Notes under the pieces: model-generated | Databases searched by the model: none | What the model was told of the DNA's origin: nothing | The model's input: only the letters and a program-made list of their open reading frames with translations | Shown: in pieces, positions 1-10,324 of the stretch | Layout of the letters: each line of letters opens with the position of its first letter | How positions within the stretch are numbered: position 1 is the first letter of the stretch | Assembly (NCBI RefSeq): GCF_032884065.1 | Contig: NC_088863.1 | Span: 42,302,082-42,366,081, forward strand | DNA from: Artemia franciscana | Taxonomy: Eukaryota; Arthropoda; Branchiopoda; Anostraca; Artemiidae | DNA length: 64,000 nt | Direction: 5' to 3' | Position numbers and translations under genes: made by a program

Positions 1-313
1 GGTTACAGTACTGCTCTTAGTCAGCTTTCTCTTTTAAAAAATTCAGATATACAAATATAATGAATATTTACTTAAGACTATCGTCATAAAAAATATCTAG
101 AGTATTGCATTTACATGCTACTCGTATATAGAGAACGCTCTTTTTAGAACAGACTTAGTCAAATTTTCGGCTAAAAAAAATATTTAGCGCGTAATACCAA
201 AAGGTTTTTCATTATTTTATATTAACCCCTATTTTTAGGAATGTCTTTGGGACTGTATAAGGTAAAGACTTAACCAGGAGCTTTGGTACTTAGAACTCGC
301 AGGTAAATGTTGG
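1..313. other. AT-rich intergenic DNA
   Basis: I see no gene, RNA or recognisable repeat in this stretch. Confidence 0.5.
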
Positions 314-412
314 CAGGGCCGTATCCATGATTTTTTTGTGACGTTTTTACGAGTTGGAAAATCATTTTGGAGGCTCAAACTACCTACCCCCCCCCCTCTG
401 GATACAGCCTAG
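314..412. mobile_element. hAT-like MITE, 99 bp
   Basis: The ends form imperfect terminal inverted repeats, starting CAGGGCCGTATCCA on the left and reading TGGATACAGCCTAG on the right. They are flanked by an 8-bp near-duplication, AATGTTGG at 306-313 and AACGTCGG at 413-420, with six of eight bases matching. An 8-bp target duplication with CAG-starting ends is typical of hAT transposons. The interior contains an ACGAGTTGG-type segment that recurs at 32333-32518 and 33471-33635, so this looks like one family. It has no coding capacity. Confidence 0.6.
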
Positions 413-420
413 AACGTCGG

Positions 421-1099
421 CTTATGCTGAATTTTGAGACTGACCTGAGCTCAGCTTTAACTTCAACAAATATTTTATCAATGATATATATTATTGTAGA
501 AAAAATGTCCATTGCTTTAAAGACATATCAATGGATCTAAAAACCAAATGGTTTTAACCCAAATTTTCGTTATTTCAGTGAAGAGAAAAAATAGGTTTTG
601 AGTTGTTTGCTTGAACAATTATTTGTCGGGAGATTTAAGAGGAAAAATTGCGTTGCTTCGCTTGGGTATATAATACACACAATGATGACACCTTAAACGC
701 CCTATCGGTAACTGAACAATTCTCGACCATAATTTGGTCATTGAGACTGGTCTATAATTTTTTAATGGCCATAGACATAGAACCCCAATTTAAAACTGGA
801 AATGAGTCGTTCTGTGCAGCCAATATAGTCTCTTAAATTACCCTAACTGAATACATTCTAGCTTAACAACTTTCTCATGTCCCCAGATCTCTGCTCCGTA
901 ATGTAGAATTGGCATTATTTTCGATAAAAAACCCTTTTATGCAATGATATATTCTTTTTTCCCATCATGTTATTTATTGGCAGATTTATCCCAATCAATG
1001 GCTCTAGAGGATATTTATCCTTTTTTATTCTTTGACCTAGAAATACAGGGGCATATTTATCCCTATCATACCGGGTCTTATTTAATCATGGTCAGATTT
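421..1099. other. AT-rich intergenic DNA
   Basis: No coding signal or recognised repeat was found. The short open frames here have no recognisable domain or splice context. Confidence 0.4.
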
Positions 1100-1245
1100 A
1101 AGGGAAATAGGAACTTCCTGGAGGGATGTAAAGAGGGAGGCTTGAATAAATTGAGATGGAGGAGGAACGCGCGTAGCTTTCTTGGCCCCAAAGGGCCTTT
1201 TTCCTGTGACGTTTTGTTAGTAGTAGTTGTAGTATACCTAGTCTC
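1100..1245 (+). mobile_element. RTE-like LINE, 3' end fragment
   Basis: Translation near 1105-1210 gives a stretch containing LEGCKEGGLNKLRWRRNARS, which resembles the extreme C-terminus of the RTE-like reverse transcriptases whose other fragments lie at 50540, 55850 and 63020. It is followed by a short TAGTAG-rich tail (1216-1238), the kind of trinucleotide tail that RTE elements leave at their 3' end. Only the last few dozen codons remain, so this is a 5'-truncated copy. Assignment is by remembered family sequence only. Confidence 0.5.
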
Positions 1246-2681
1246 TCCTACTTCCTTTGCTAAACAGGGTAAAAAAATCCCTGTAAGACACTTCACAAGG
1301 GGGGGGGGGGTTACTGTTCAACAATTTAAGAAAAATCCCTTATTCAACATTCTTTCTGAATACAATATTTAGTGATGAGATAATATCAGTTCCAAATCTA
1401 ATTCCAATCAAATTCCTGCTTATAAGAATATTTATCTTTTCTTCTCGTTGGTATAGCATGAGTAGCTCCATTACCTAATTAGAAAACAAACATTTTCCAA
1501 ATTTATGTAAAGGCTACATCAAATAACATAAAATAGCTTCGTGAAATTTACGAAAAAAAAATTTACGAAATTTATTAAATTTTGTAAGATTTTAGTTTAG
1601 GTGAATGACTGTATTTGGCAACTCTGCGCAGATTTAAGAAGGAATTGAAGATAGAAAAGCAAAACCGTAAAATCGAATATTTGTAAACATTGGACCATCT
1701 TTAAATTGGGATACGCCACGCCTAGTAAGTAATAACGAAAAATAAAAATGATTTAGTTTAGCAAAAGTCTCTCCTACCTCCTTTTTCTAAACAGGGTAAA
1801 AAAAAATCTCTCTAAGACACTTCCTAGTATATTAGCTTATGTTCTAAATTGATGAGATTTGGTCTTTGATTTTGGGCAACAATTTATGATCTTGTCTTGT
1901 TGAAACAAGAAAAACCAAACATCATTAAGGGGTTGTCAAAGCAGCGGTAGGGTTTTTATGTAATACCCAAAGATTGCCAAACATCGGCAATCTTATCTAA
2001 TTTATGTAATAGGGTTTTAATGTAGTTAACTTGAGTGCTCGAATATGTAAGCAAATTTTTGTGTTTTAAGTGGTCATGTAAGAAAAACTGTGATTTATTT
2101 CGTGCGTGTGTTTTTTTTACTATTATTGATAAATATATGTATGCATATAATTTTTTCACTTTTAAGTTTTTATGTTAACCAAAGACCTCATATCAACTAG
2201 ACTACAAAAGCTGGTGAAATAACATAAATAAAACGCGAAACTAGTGGGAATCCTCCTGGATGGCAAGTACAAGAAAATGTGTAGTACTGTCCCACTTCCG
2301 TTCATAGTTTTAAAACATACGATGGTTCTAATAAAGGGGGGGGGGGGGTTGTTGTGACAAGTCGTGTCTTAGCGGCACAAAAAGAGCCAGTCGCGAAAAA
2401 TCAATGGAAAGGAAAAAAGTATTGTTTCGATGGGAATACTATCATGTCATGGCATAATATGCCCCACGACTCCCATTGTAAGCCACTAGCCAGAAACAGT
2501 TTTCACTAGCTTTCTGGGCTTGCTTCCCAATTCTTGTCTTCTTGCGAATAACAGTTTGGCAACCTTCTGCTAGTCATGAACAATGTAAATAGAGTATGAC
2601 AAGTTAAGCCGGCTTCGCTTTACAGCTCATGAAAAAAGGTCTTCAAGTGTCGCAAGTGCAAGTTGGGTAATAAGGTCTTTA
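1246..2681. other. AT-rich intergenic DNA with G-runs
   Basis: No gene was found. Two pure G runs stand out, at 1299-1310 and 2336-2348. A short segment around 1235-1290 (tctctcctac followed by aaacagggtaaaaaaa) recurs at about 1768-1825, probably as part of the LINE 3' region or a neighbouring repeat. Confidence 0.4.
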
Positions 2682-3085
2682 TCAAACAGTTCGTGGTAAC
2701 GAACTGTAGTAAGGAGCGACCCAGCTTAATAGTAAACGAAACTCTAAAAAACAAAATTTTGATACTGATAGATACATCAAAGAATCAGATTTTTATGGTG
2801 ATTTTAAATATATATGTTTCATCGAATTTAGTCTTAACCATCAAAAGTTACGAGCCTAAGAAAATTTGCCTTATTTAAAAATAGGAGGAAACACCCCCTA
2901 AAAGTAATATAGTCTTAATGAAATCACACCATCGCATTCAACGTATCAGCGAACCCTACTGTAGAAGTTTCAAGCTCCTATCTACAAAAATGTGGAATTT
3001 CGTATTCTTGCTAGAAGGCCGATCACGAATGCGTGTTTATTTATCCTTTTTTTTTCCAGGGTTGATTATATCGATCAGCTTTGTC
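2682..3085 (+). mobile_element. Helentron-like repeat family 1, truncated copy a
   Basis: It begins with TCAAACAG and the perfect hairpin CAGTTCGTGGTAACGAACTG (8-bp stem, GGTA loop), then GTAAGGAGCGAC and the same non-coding sequence as the full copies at 29897, 40824, 53013 and 60044. Similarity fades after about 3085, so only the hairpin-side quarter is present. Confidence 0.75.
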
Positions 3086-3747
3086 AACACTACCATCATA
3101 GTCTTCTTGATCGGCCAAAAAGATACGTCTACTTATATTTTTGGAAGAGGCGGGGGGATGGGTGTTCAAGGCTGCTAAATATGAATGTTCGTTAGTTAAT
3201 TAAAGATAAAATTGCCAAATATTAGAATTTCTAGGGATGTAAAAGCCTTACGTGCACGTATTGAATTTTTTCTAGCGGTCAAAAGCACAGAAAAGTAATT
3301 TTTTAAGTAATATATTATCATTTGAGAAGGTCCTTTGAGTCAATCCGGGGGAACTCCTTTTCCCAACCTTTGCGTGCAGGTAGGATATTTTTTTTCACTT
3401 TCTAGTGTATTGAAACTTTCCAACTCATGGAACAGTTCATCAGTTGACAGATTAATTATAACGTGTATCATAAAAAAAAGCGAAATTGTACGTGCGTAAA
3501 CTTAATGTTACATGATTTTTTTGTATAATTTCTAGCTTTTAAATAAATAAGGAAAAGAGAGCAGCAGCCAGAAGCCGACAAATTGGACCAGTAAGAAATA
3601 ATTAAAACAATTTATTTGAAATTTATGTGACATTTTAGGAAATCTTCGAGAAAAAAAAGTCAAATTGTGATTGTTTGATTTTTTGGTCATATAAAAGTGT
3701 TTATACTATGTTTATTTCCTGTGTAAAATAAAACCAAGCTTTTGTAT
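3086..3747. other. AT-rich intergenic DNA
   Basis: No gene or recognisable repeat was found. Confidence 0.4.
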
Positions 3748-3860
3748 TCCAGGAATTATTTCCCCTTTATTACTTGTGTGGTCCAGGATCTTCTTCAGTT
3801 GCTAAGCATGATTCATTTCTATAGGCCAGTGATGATTACTTAACTGTACTTTTTTCAGGG
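3748..3860 (+). repeat. 110-bp dispersed repeat, copy 1
   Basis: This segment, beginning attccaggaatt, is about 90 percent identical by eye to 4851-4963. Both copies run through a shared cttgtgtggtccaggatctt stretch. Its origin is unknown. Confidence 0.7.
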
Positions 3861-4214
3861 GAAGGGGCATTTTCGTAATGAATTATAGTATCGTGGATTA
3901 AAGCAATGTTGTGTTTAATAATATTTTATTGCAACTATCCCAGTTTTAGAGAAGCCCCAATGCATGCTTTGAGGCTATTTTCACTGACTTAGATGTTGAC
4001 TATTTTTTATGCCTGGGTTTCTTTTTCCTCTATTCGGTTTTGCCCTAAATGTCATATCCCATTAAGTAAAGAAACAAAAGCATTTAGCTTAGTTAAGAGG
4101 CGGTTCCAGGATATTTGTAGAAAGAGCAACCAAGACAAGGGGAGGAGACCCCTCTACTTGAATCCACTGTAGAATAGTTAATCATATAGGGCTTCGAATT
4201 ATGTTGAGCTCCAA

Positions 4215-4257
4215 AGGATATGAGTAACCTAAAAGTAAAAGCTGGTGCTAGAGCCGA

Positions 4258-4316
<59 letters not shown>
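4215..4316 (+). repeat. A-tailed retroposon-like 3' end, copy 1
   Basis: A 44-bp sequence that ends in GGTGCTAGAGCCGAC runs straight into 58 uninterrupted A residues (4259-4316). The same 44 bp followed by an A tract occurs at 5046-5141. A shared end joined to a pure A tail suggests a SINE or truncated LINE. No RNA polymerase III boxes are visible in the short body. Confidence 0.55.
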
Positions 4317-4321
<5 letters not shown>

Positions 4322-4850
4322 GCCCATCTTCTAAATTTAATCTGTGAAGTTTCTGTTTGTAAATGGGCTATTTCAACGATTTACCCTACTTGTCCTCACA
4401 CAAAGACACAAATCATCACACAAAGAGATATATTTTAAAGACTTTTGACCTACAGAAATTCTGGAAACTTGATTTGATAGTACAAGGGTTGAGAGCAGAA
4501 AAGGTGGACGGGGGCCCTTGGATCCCCCCTGTCATTTAAATCTGCACTATAACTTAGAATTCGATACCGAATAATCCCTCTGGGATCTTAAAATGTAAGT
4601 GCAGTAAGTTCGGTGTTCTAACAAAAAGTAAATTTTCATTTAACAGCTTCTAAAAAAATCGTACTTGGGTGTGGGGCATAACTAATTAGATTTAATGAAC
4701 CATCCAACAGCAATCCCAAAAACTGTTGGCAATAGCATTTCGCAAAGACCAGATTTGAAATTCGGGTATAAGGCGTCCCATTATGCACGCTTTTACGAGC
4801 TTTTTCAAATGTAATAATAATAATCGATTCCACTAATAATAATACCAATA

Positions 4851-4963
4851 TTCCAGGAATTCTTTCCCCTTTATTACTTGTGTGGTCCAGGATCTTCTTC
4901 AGTGGCTAAGCATGATTCATTTCTATAGGTCAGTGAAGATTATTTAACTGTACTTTTACAGTT
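4851..4963 (+). repeat. 110-bp dispersed repeat, copy 2
   Basis: Second copy of the segment at 3748-3860. The two lie in the same orientation 1,103 bp apart, without the intervening DNA being duplicated. Confidence 0.7.
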
Positions 4964-5045
4964 AAGTAACAGTTATTGGATTCCAGTAATACCAATAATA
5001 ATAATAATGTAAAACTTATCCTTTGGATAAGTTTTTCATATCCAA

Positions 5046-5088
5046 AGGATATGAGTAACTTAAAAGTAAAAGCTGGTGCTAGAGCCGA

Positions 5089-5141
<53 letters not shown>
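5046..5141 (+). repeat. A-tailed retroposon-like 3' end, copy 2
   Basis: The body matches 4215-4258 and is followed by 52 A residues (5090-5141). Just upstream a CCTTTGGAT / ATCCAAAGG inverted repeat (about 5019-5050) could form a hairpin. Confidence 0.55.
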
Positions 5142-5144
<3 letters not shown>

Positions 5145-8100
5145 AATATTAGGCATTTCTTAGCTTTTTAGAGGAATAATACGGCAAAAATTTGTGTAGT
5201 AATAAGTGTGTGATCTCAGGCTCTGAGAAAAACACAATTAGGAAGCTTACAAATATGGCAAGAAACGTCCAAGGTAAATGGTGTTTGTGATTTTTTTTTT
5301 GTCGATACTAGTGGAAGTTCACACTCTTAAAAGTTCTGCAATACTTTATTGAACCTTTTAAGTACAATAGTGAAATAAACTGTGTCAACGAAACTTGCCA
5401 TTGCTTTTTTTTTTTTTTTTCACACCACGCTTTCATAGAAAAATTAATAAAAGCTGTTACAAAAAACCGGTCTCAGAGAGAATAATTTGAATAATCTTAG
5501 GTCATTAGCTGTGTTATTTACCACAAGTTTAACATTAACAAAAGCAAATGTTTACATTGATCTAATTTAGTATGTTTGCCATAGCTAGTTGAAAAGGAAC
5601 GACTTCCAACCTGCCTACTCTTTCAAATAATTCCATTTAAAAAAAAGCAATAAAAATAAACCAATCGTATACAATCTTTATGTCAAGTATTGACTATTTT
5701 GTTGCTTTTTTCCCATTTTGATTCATGATAGATCTCAATATGCAAATAAACTGCACACATATTAGTCCCCTGTGTGATGTCCCCCTCTGTGGAGGCATGT
5801 AGACAGAGTTAAATCTAAGCGGGTAGAGGCAACCCCCCCCCCACACAAAAAAAGAAGACAGAAGCAACCTGCTCCCCCTCCCCAAAAATTATATATTGTT
5901 ATATATATAGTGTATAATAGTTATGGTGTATTATGCATTGATTTTTGTCACAGATAAACTGGCCGAAAACAAAAAACATAGTATTGTTAGTCCAATAGTG
6001 TGTAAGATAGTTAGTTACATTCAGAGCTCTCCCAAACTTGACTTGGGATCTTTGCCTCCGTGTAAATCCCTGCTGACTATTTTTTACAACTCATTGCCTA
6101 GTATAAACGATAATCAAGAAACTACACACTAACTCATAAAATTTAAGTGACTTCAGTTAAATATCAAGGATTTGAACATAGACCAAGGATTAAACAATAA
6201 ATATCTAGACTAAATTGGTATATTCAGAATCTTACAAAAACAATAGTCATACAGGAAATATGAAATAATAATAAAAATAAAAAATTAATATAAAAAATTA
6301 TAAAAACATATAAAAAATATGATATAAAAAATATAATAATAAAAAATAATGAAAATAATTAAACATTCTCGATTTGCTGAAATTCCATCTATTGAAGAGG
6401 TCTCAAAATACAAAAGTAGGCACAGATGGACGATTTCTGGAGTCATCACCAATTCCAATTATAAGACAATGTTATCAAGTATAAACCAATGCCTATTCAG
6501 ATATGGTATAATTCCTTCAGTTAAGTGATGAGAGGTGTAGACATCAAATCACTTAACTCCACGGATGAAATGTAGAAAAAAAGTTGTAAAAACGGTAATC
6601 TGCATTGCTAGTTTAAAGTAATCACGTATTGAAGCAACGTCAGAGGTTGAGATTTACTTCTGGAATCGTAAATCCACCTGTTTTTAAGTTTCAGGTTGGT
6701 CAATATTCCAAAATTCAATCTCCTTTTACAACTTCCTTATTTTCTAAAAAAAAAAAAACTCTAGTATGATAATCAATACACAAGTGTGTTGTAGTGAAAA
6801 TAAGCAAATTAATATATCCAAATTGCAAATGTAAATTTAATTATGTAATTAAACAAAAATGCAATAAAAAATGGTTGATGCAGAAATACCAGATTCACTG
6901 CAAATTCAAATATCTTTGTTGTATTGGGATTGACAAATACAGGGCGTCCCAAAAATCATTAAATCGAAGCAATAAGCTTCAAATTAGTTTTCAACTTGTT
7001 TTTCAAGATTAGGACCTATGATTACTACCATGTATCTGTGTTTTCGAGCCCAGAGCTAGGTTCTTTCCAGTAATTCTTGGCAATTTGGCCACTCGTCAAC
7101 TTCAAGTACCAAGCAGATAACATAAATTAACATTTAGACCTATTAAAGGATTTTTGTTTCATAATATGGATTTTTTTACCTAAGGAAAAAAGGCTAAATT
7201 GAGGCACATTGCAGAAAAAGCATAACATTTTAGTTTTTATTTCAAAATTATTGACTCAACCAATAAAGTAATACTATTGCTAAAAACTCATGTGTCTAGT
7301 GAAGATGTAAAACCCTATAACAGCAAATTTTGGTTCAAAGCTCTGTTGACTAGCGACCAAGCTTTAACTCAAGAACCAAGCTTTAAACTCAAAAGTGTCG
7401 TAGGCTCCAACACAAAGGCTCTGCTAAAAAATTATCACACGATAAATCCTATATATTAAAAACAACGAATTAAGTTAAGACTTCTTAACATCTATTTATT
7501 AATTCATGAACTAGCATGAATATCCTGACAAAATATGTGGAAAGAGGAAGATAAAACTCCCAAAGCGATTTCTTTATACACGGACAGGACTAAAATATAA
7601 ACCAAGCCATCAAATACATGCTAGTCATTAGTGAACTCTAATCTTTTGGCTATAAACTACGAAGGATTTTGTTTCCAATATAAACACAGGTCTTGTTTTC
7701 TTTTTTTGCACTCACCCATGACTACAAAAATTACTGCCTCAAATGGCTTCATACTCCAAGACTATGAGTGAAAAAAAAGAAGAAAATATGTTGTCCATCC
7801 ACCTACCAATACAAGAGCTTTGATGAAACTCTCCCCAAACTTCTTATTTCTTTGGTTTGAAAAAACTTACTGAAATCTAAAAAATACTGGGTGCCTTGTA
7901 ATTGCACAGTAAATCATGCCTATACACCAGGAGAAAGGAGTCTATCCCTCTATTGCCCCAACCAACAAAAAAGGAATTTCGAAATTTTCCTTATAAAAAG
8001 TTGAAACACCTCAGAATAAAAGCCAAAATGGCATTATCTTGTGATTTTGACTCAGGTCCTCTAGTTTCTCTTATAGTCTGGTTCTTTTCAATTCTTTAAC

Positions 8101-8185
8101 TATAAAGTGATGGATAGATCATTGATTAGCTCTTCCCATTATCAGATACTTTACCGTTCAATATTTGCATATGTACATCTATGCC
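5142..8185. other. AT-rich intergenic DNA
   Basis: I see no gene. Low-complexity A and T runs (for example 5405-5420 and 6745-6757) and an A/T-rich stretch at 6265-6360 are present. Short open frames in this interval lack homology signals and splice context. Confidence 0.4.
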
Positions 8186-8454
8186 CAGTGGCGTCAATTC
8201 GCGGAAATTAGGGAAGGGAAAAGTATATTTCTCAATGGCTAGAAGGGCAATTTTTTTTTCAATTTGTTTAATTGAACATTTCAAGAAAAATCTTTTTTCA
8301 GTGAAAAATAATAAGAAAGCCAAATCAAAGTATAAAATCCTCCAGCAGCGGCACCCCCAGCTGTGGTGCGGGGTGTGTAAAAATATTAAAACCGGCATTT
8401 TCCAAATTTGACGGGGGATCCTGGGGCCGTATGCCCCCTCAATAGACGCCACTC
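8186..8454. mobile_element. hAT-like MITE, 269 bp
   Basis: The left end reads CAGTGGCGTC and the right end GACGCCACTC, a 9-of-10 terminal inverted repeat. The flanks TCTATGCC (8178-8185) and CATATGCC (8455-8462) agree at six of eight positions, consistent with a decayed 8-bp hAT target duplication. The interior has no transposase and is probably a non-autonomous deletion derivative. Confidence 0.6.
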
Positions 8455-9101
8455 CATATGCCATGAAGAAAATTGTGGGAATGCCAAAAAACCTATACGC
8501 CACCAGTTTTTTTCTGGCATGAAATTAGAGTGAGCAGAATATTGAGAACTTTTAACATAAATTTCAAGGAAATGCAAACTATCCTTCTTAATATCTTGGG
8601 TGTTAGCCAGGGATGGTTACAGAATTAACGTCTAAGGGGCACTAATAAAGATTTGACCACCCCATTGACATTTATTAACCCTCCAGCTCTCTAATTAGTG
8701 CAATTATTCACCCTCTGGGAGGGCACATGCCCCTAAACCATCCCCTGGATCCAGCCCAGGTGGTTGTAGTCACAACAAATAGGAGGAAAGAGTCGAAATA
8801 TCTCTCCGTGAGACCTCCCTACCCTCCTAATAAATCTTCTCTTATTGTTTGACTTAGTAAGGCCATGCTCAATATCTTAACTCAACAGGTAAAGAAATCA
8901 TTGCTAAATTGAGGTTCATATGTTTATCATTGCTAAAATGATAAACATAAATTAGCTTCAAAATATTTTATATATTATTAAATTATTTAAATTATTAAAT
9001 TATTAAATATTAAAATATTTTAGACGACTATATATGAAGATGAAACAACCTGATTAAGAAGACACTGGGAATTAAACTTAAAATTATATGGAGATTTTCT
9101 G
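8455..9101. other. Intergenic DNA downstream of the 9123 exon
   Basis: No gene was found. An A/T-only stretch occurs at about 8970-9020. Confidence 0.4.
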
Positions 9102-9107
9102 TTTATT
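9102..9107 (-). terminator. Polyadenylation signal AATAAA
   Basis: On the minus strand AATAAA lies about 16 bases after the TGA stop of the exon at 9123-9503. This supports that exon being the last one of its transcript. Confidence 0.55.
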
Positions 9108-9122
9108 GCCTTTTGTGAAAGT

Positions 9123-9503
9123 TCACCATACAATTTTTGTCCATTTCTTTTTCTTGGTTGATGAGGTTTCTTCCTTCAATTTGGTATCTTCATTGTGTTC
9201 CATTTTGGCCGCTTTAGAAGGCACTGGTGACTTTTCTGGTTCTCTCTTAATTCTCTTAGTTAATGATATAATTGTACTTTTTTTAGAAACCTCTATATTG
9301 CTGTCAGCTTTTCCTGTATTTATATCACTGGATACCTCATTCACTGACTTCACAACTCTCTTCTCAGTTAAAGATACCGAAATACCACTTTGCTTGCTTT
9401 TGCGTTTGGTACCTCTACACGTGAGAGGTTTAGCCACTCTTTCAAAGATTTCAACAAGTTCATCTTTTCCTTTATCAATCAGGAGGTCTTTAGAAATACA
9501 CCT
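9123..9503 (-). CDS. Terminal exon of a basic nuclear protein, possibly ashwin-like
   Basis: On the minus strand a pyrimidine-rich tract ending in ttccag leads into an open frame of 126 codons, ending in TGA and followed by AATAAA. The exon begins in phase 0 with RCISKDLLIDKGKDELVEIF and ends in KKKKWTKIVW. The middle is serine, lysine and glutamate rich, as in disordered nuclear proteins. The stretch KDELVEIFERVAKPLTCR can be aligned by eye with the KDSLTDLYVQHAIPLPQR segment I recall from vertebrate ashwin (C2orf49), which also ends in a basic-aromatic tail. The match is only about seven identities in nineteen, so the name is a suggestion. Upstream exons must lie beyond 9504 and were not found. 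The open frame on the opposite strand is a shadow of this exon. Confidence 0.5.
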   Translation of the reverse strand, partial: RCISKDLLIDKGKDELVEIFERVAKPLTCRGTKRKSKQSGISVSLTEKRVVKSVNEVSSDINTGKADSNIEVSKKSTIISLTKRIKREPEKSPVPSKAAKMEHNEDTKLKEETSSTKKKKWTKIVW

Positions 9504-10324
9504 CTGGAAAGGAAAGAAAATACTTACAGTGACAGTAATTAATTATTTTGAAATTATTTCTAGCAATAACTAAGTTAAAGCCACAAAATAAGAATGGTAG
9601 TTTTTGTGTAACTATTGGGGGAAGTTACTTCGGACTAAAAATAGCCTAGGAACTATCCGCCAAAAAAATTCACTGAGTAACTCCAGCACCAGTTAGTGAT
9701 GTGACTTAAAATGTATCAGAGAAAATTGGAAACAGATACTAGCATATTGTAAATTCTGTAAAAATCAATTTAGGAAACTCTAGTCAAACTCATATTTTGG
9801 GACAAAATTTATGATTTCTTTGCATATTTATTCATAAAAACCTTCTATTTGAATTTAATTCAAAGTTTCGAACTTGCAACAGAATTACAGTTCATTTAAT
9901 CCTACTTGATTGACTCCAAATATTACATAGAAGGTCAAATCATATGACAATGCATTCTTATGCAAAAAAGAAAAAAAAACGAAAAACTTCAAAATCTTGC
10001 TGAAGGGCATATTTGATAATTATTGTCTTGAAACATCTTGCTTCCTTTTTTTCAGTTACTTATGAGTTTTTGATGACAATAATGCATAAAGTTTCAGTTA
10101 TTTTTTTATTTTGAACTCATTGGAAGAAATTCTGTATTTAGTGGTTAAATTGCAAGTTGAATTTCATTGATTCTCTTTCCTAGCTCTATATTTAATGAGA
10201 TAAAACCAATTCAAAAATGTCGTGCATGAGGGGTGGGGGGTGGGGATGGTCTACCCTCACCCAAGTGAGTTTTATTTGGTTTTAGCCCTTCCCTGACAAC
10301 AACTGGTACTGAGATGACTCATAG
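9504..10324. other. Probable intron of the 9123 gene
   Basis: No exon was recognised here. The stretch is A/T rich with no repeat that I could match elsewhere in the window. Confidence 0.35.

Noticed and set aside
4220-4438. Open frame with a long polylysine stretch
   Set aside because: It is a translation of the poly-A tail of a retroposon-like repeat.
9088-9573. Plus-strand open frame of 161 codons
   Set aside because: It is the antisense shadow of the minus-strand terminal exon, which has the acceptor, stop and polyadenylation signal.
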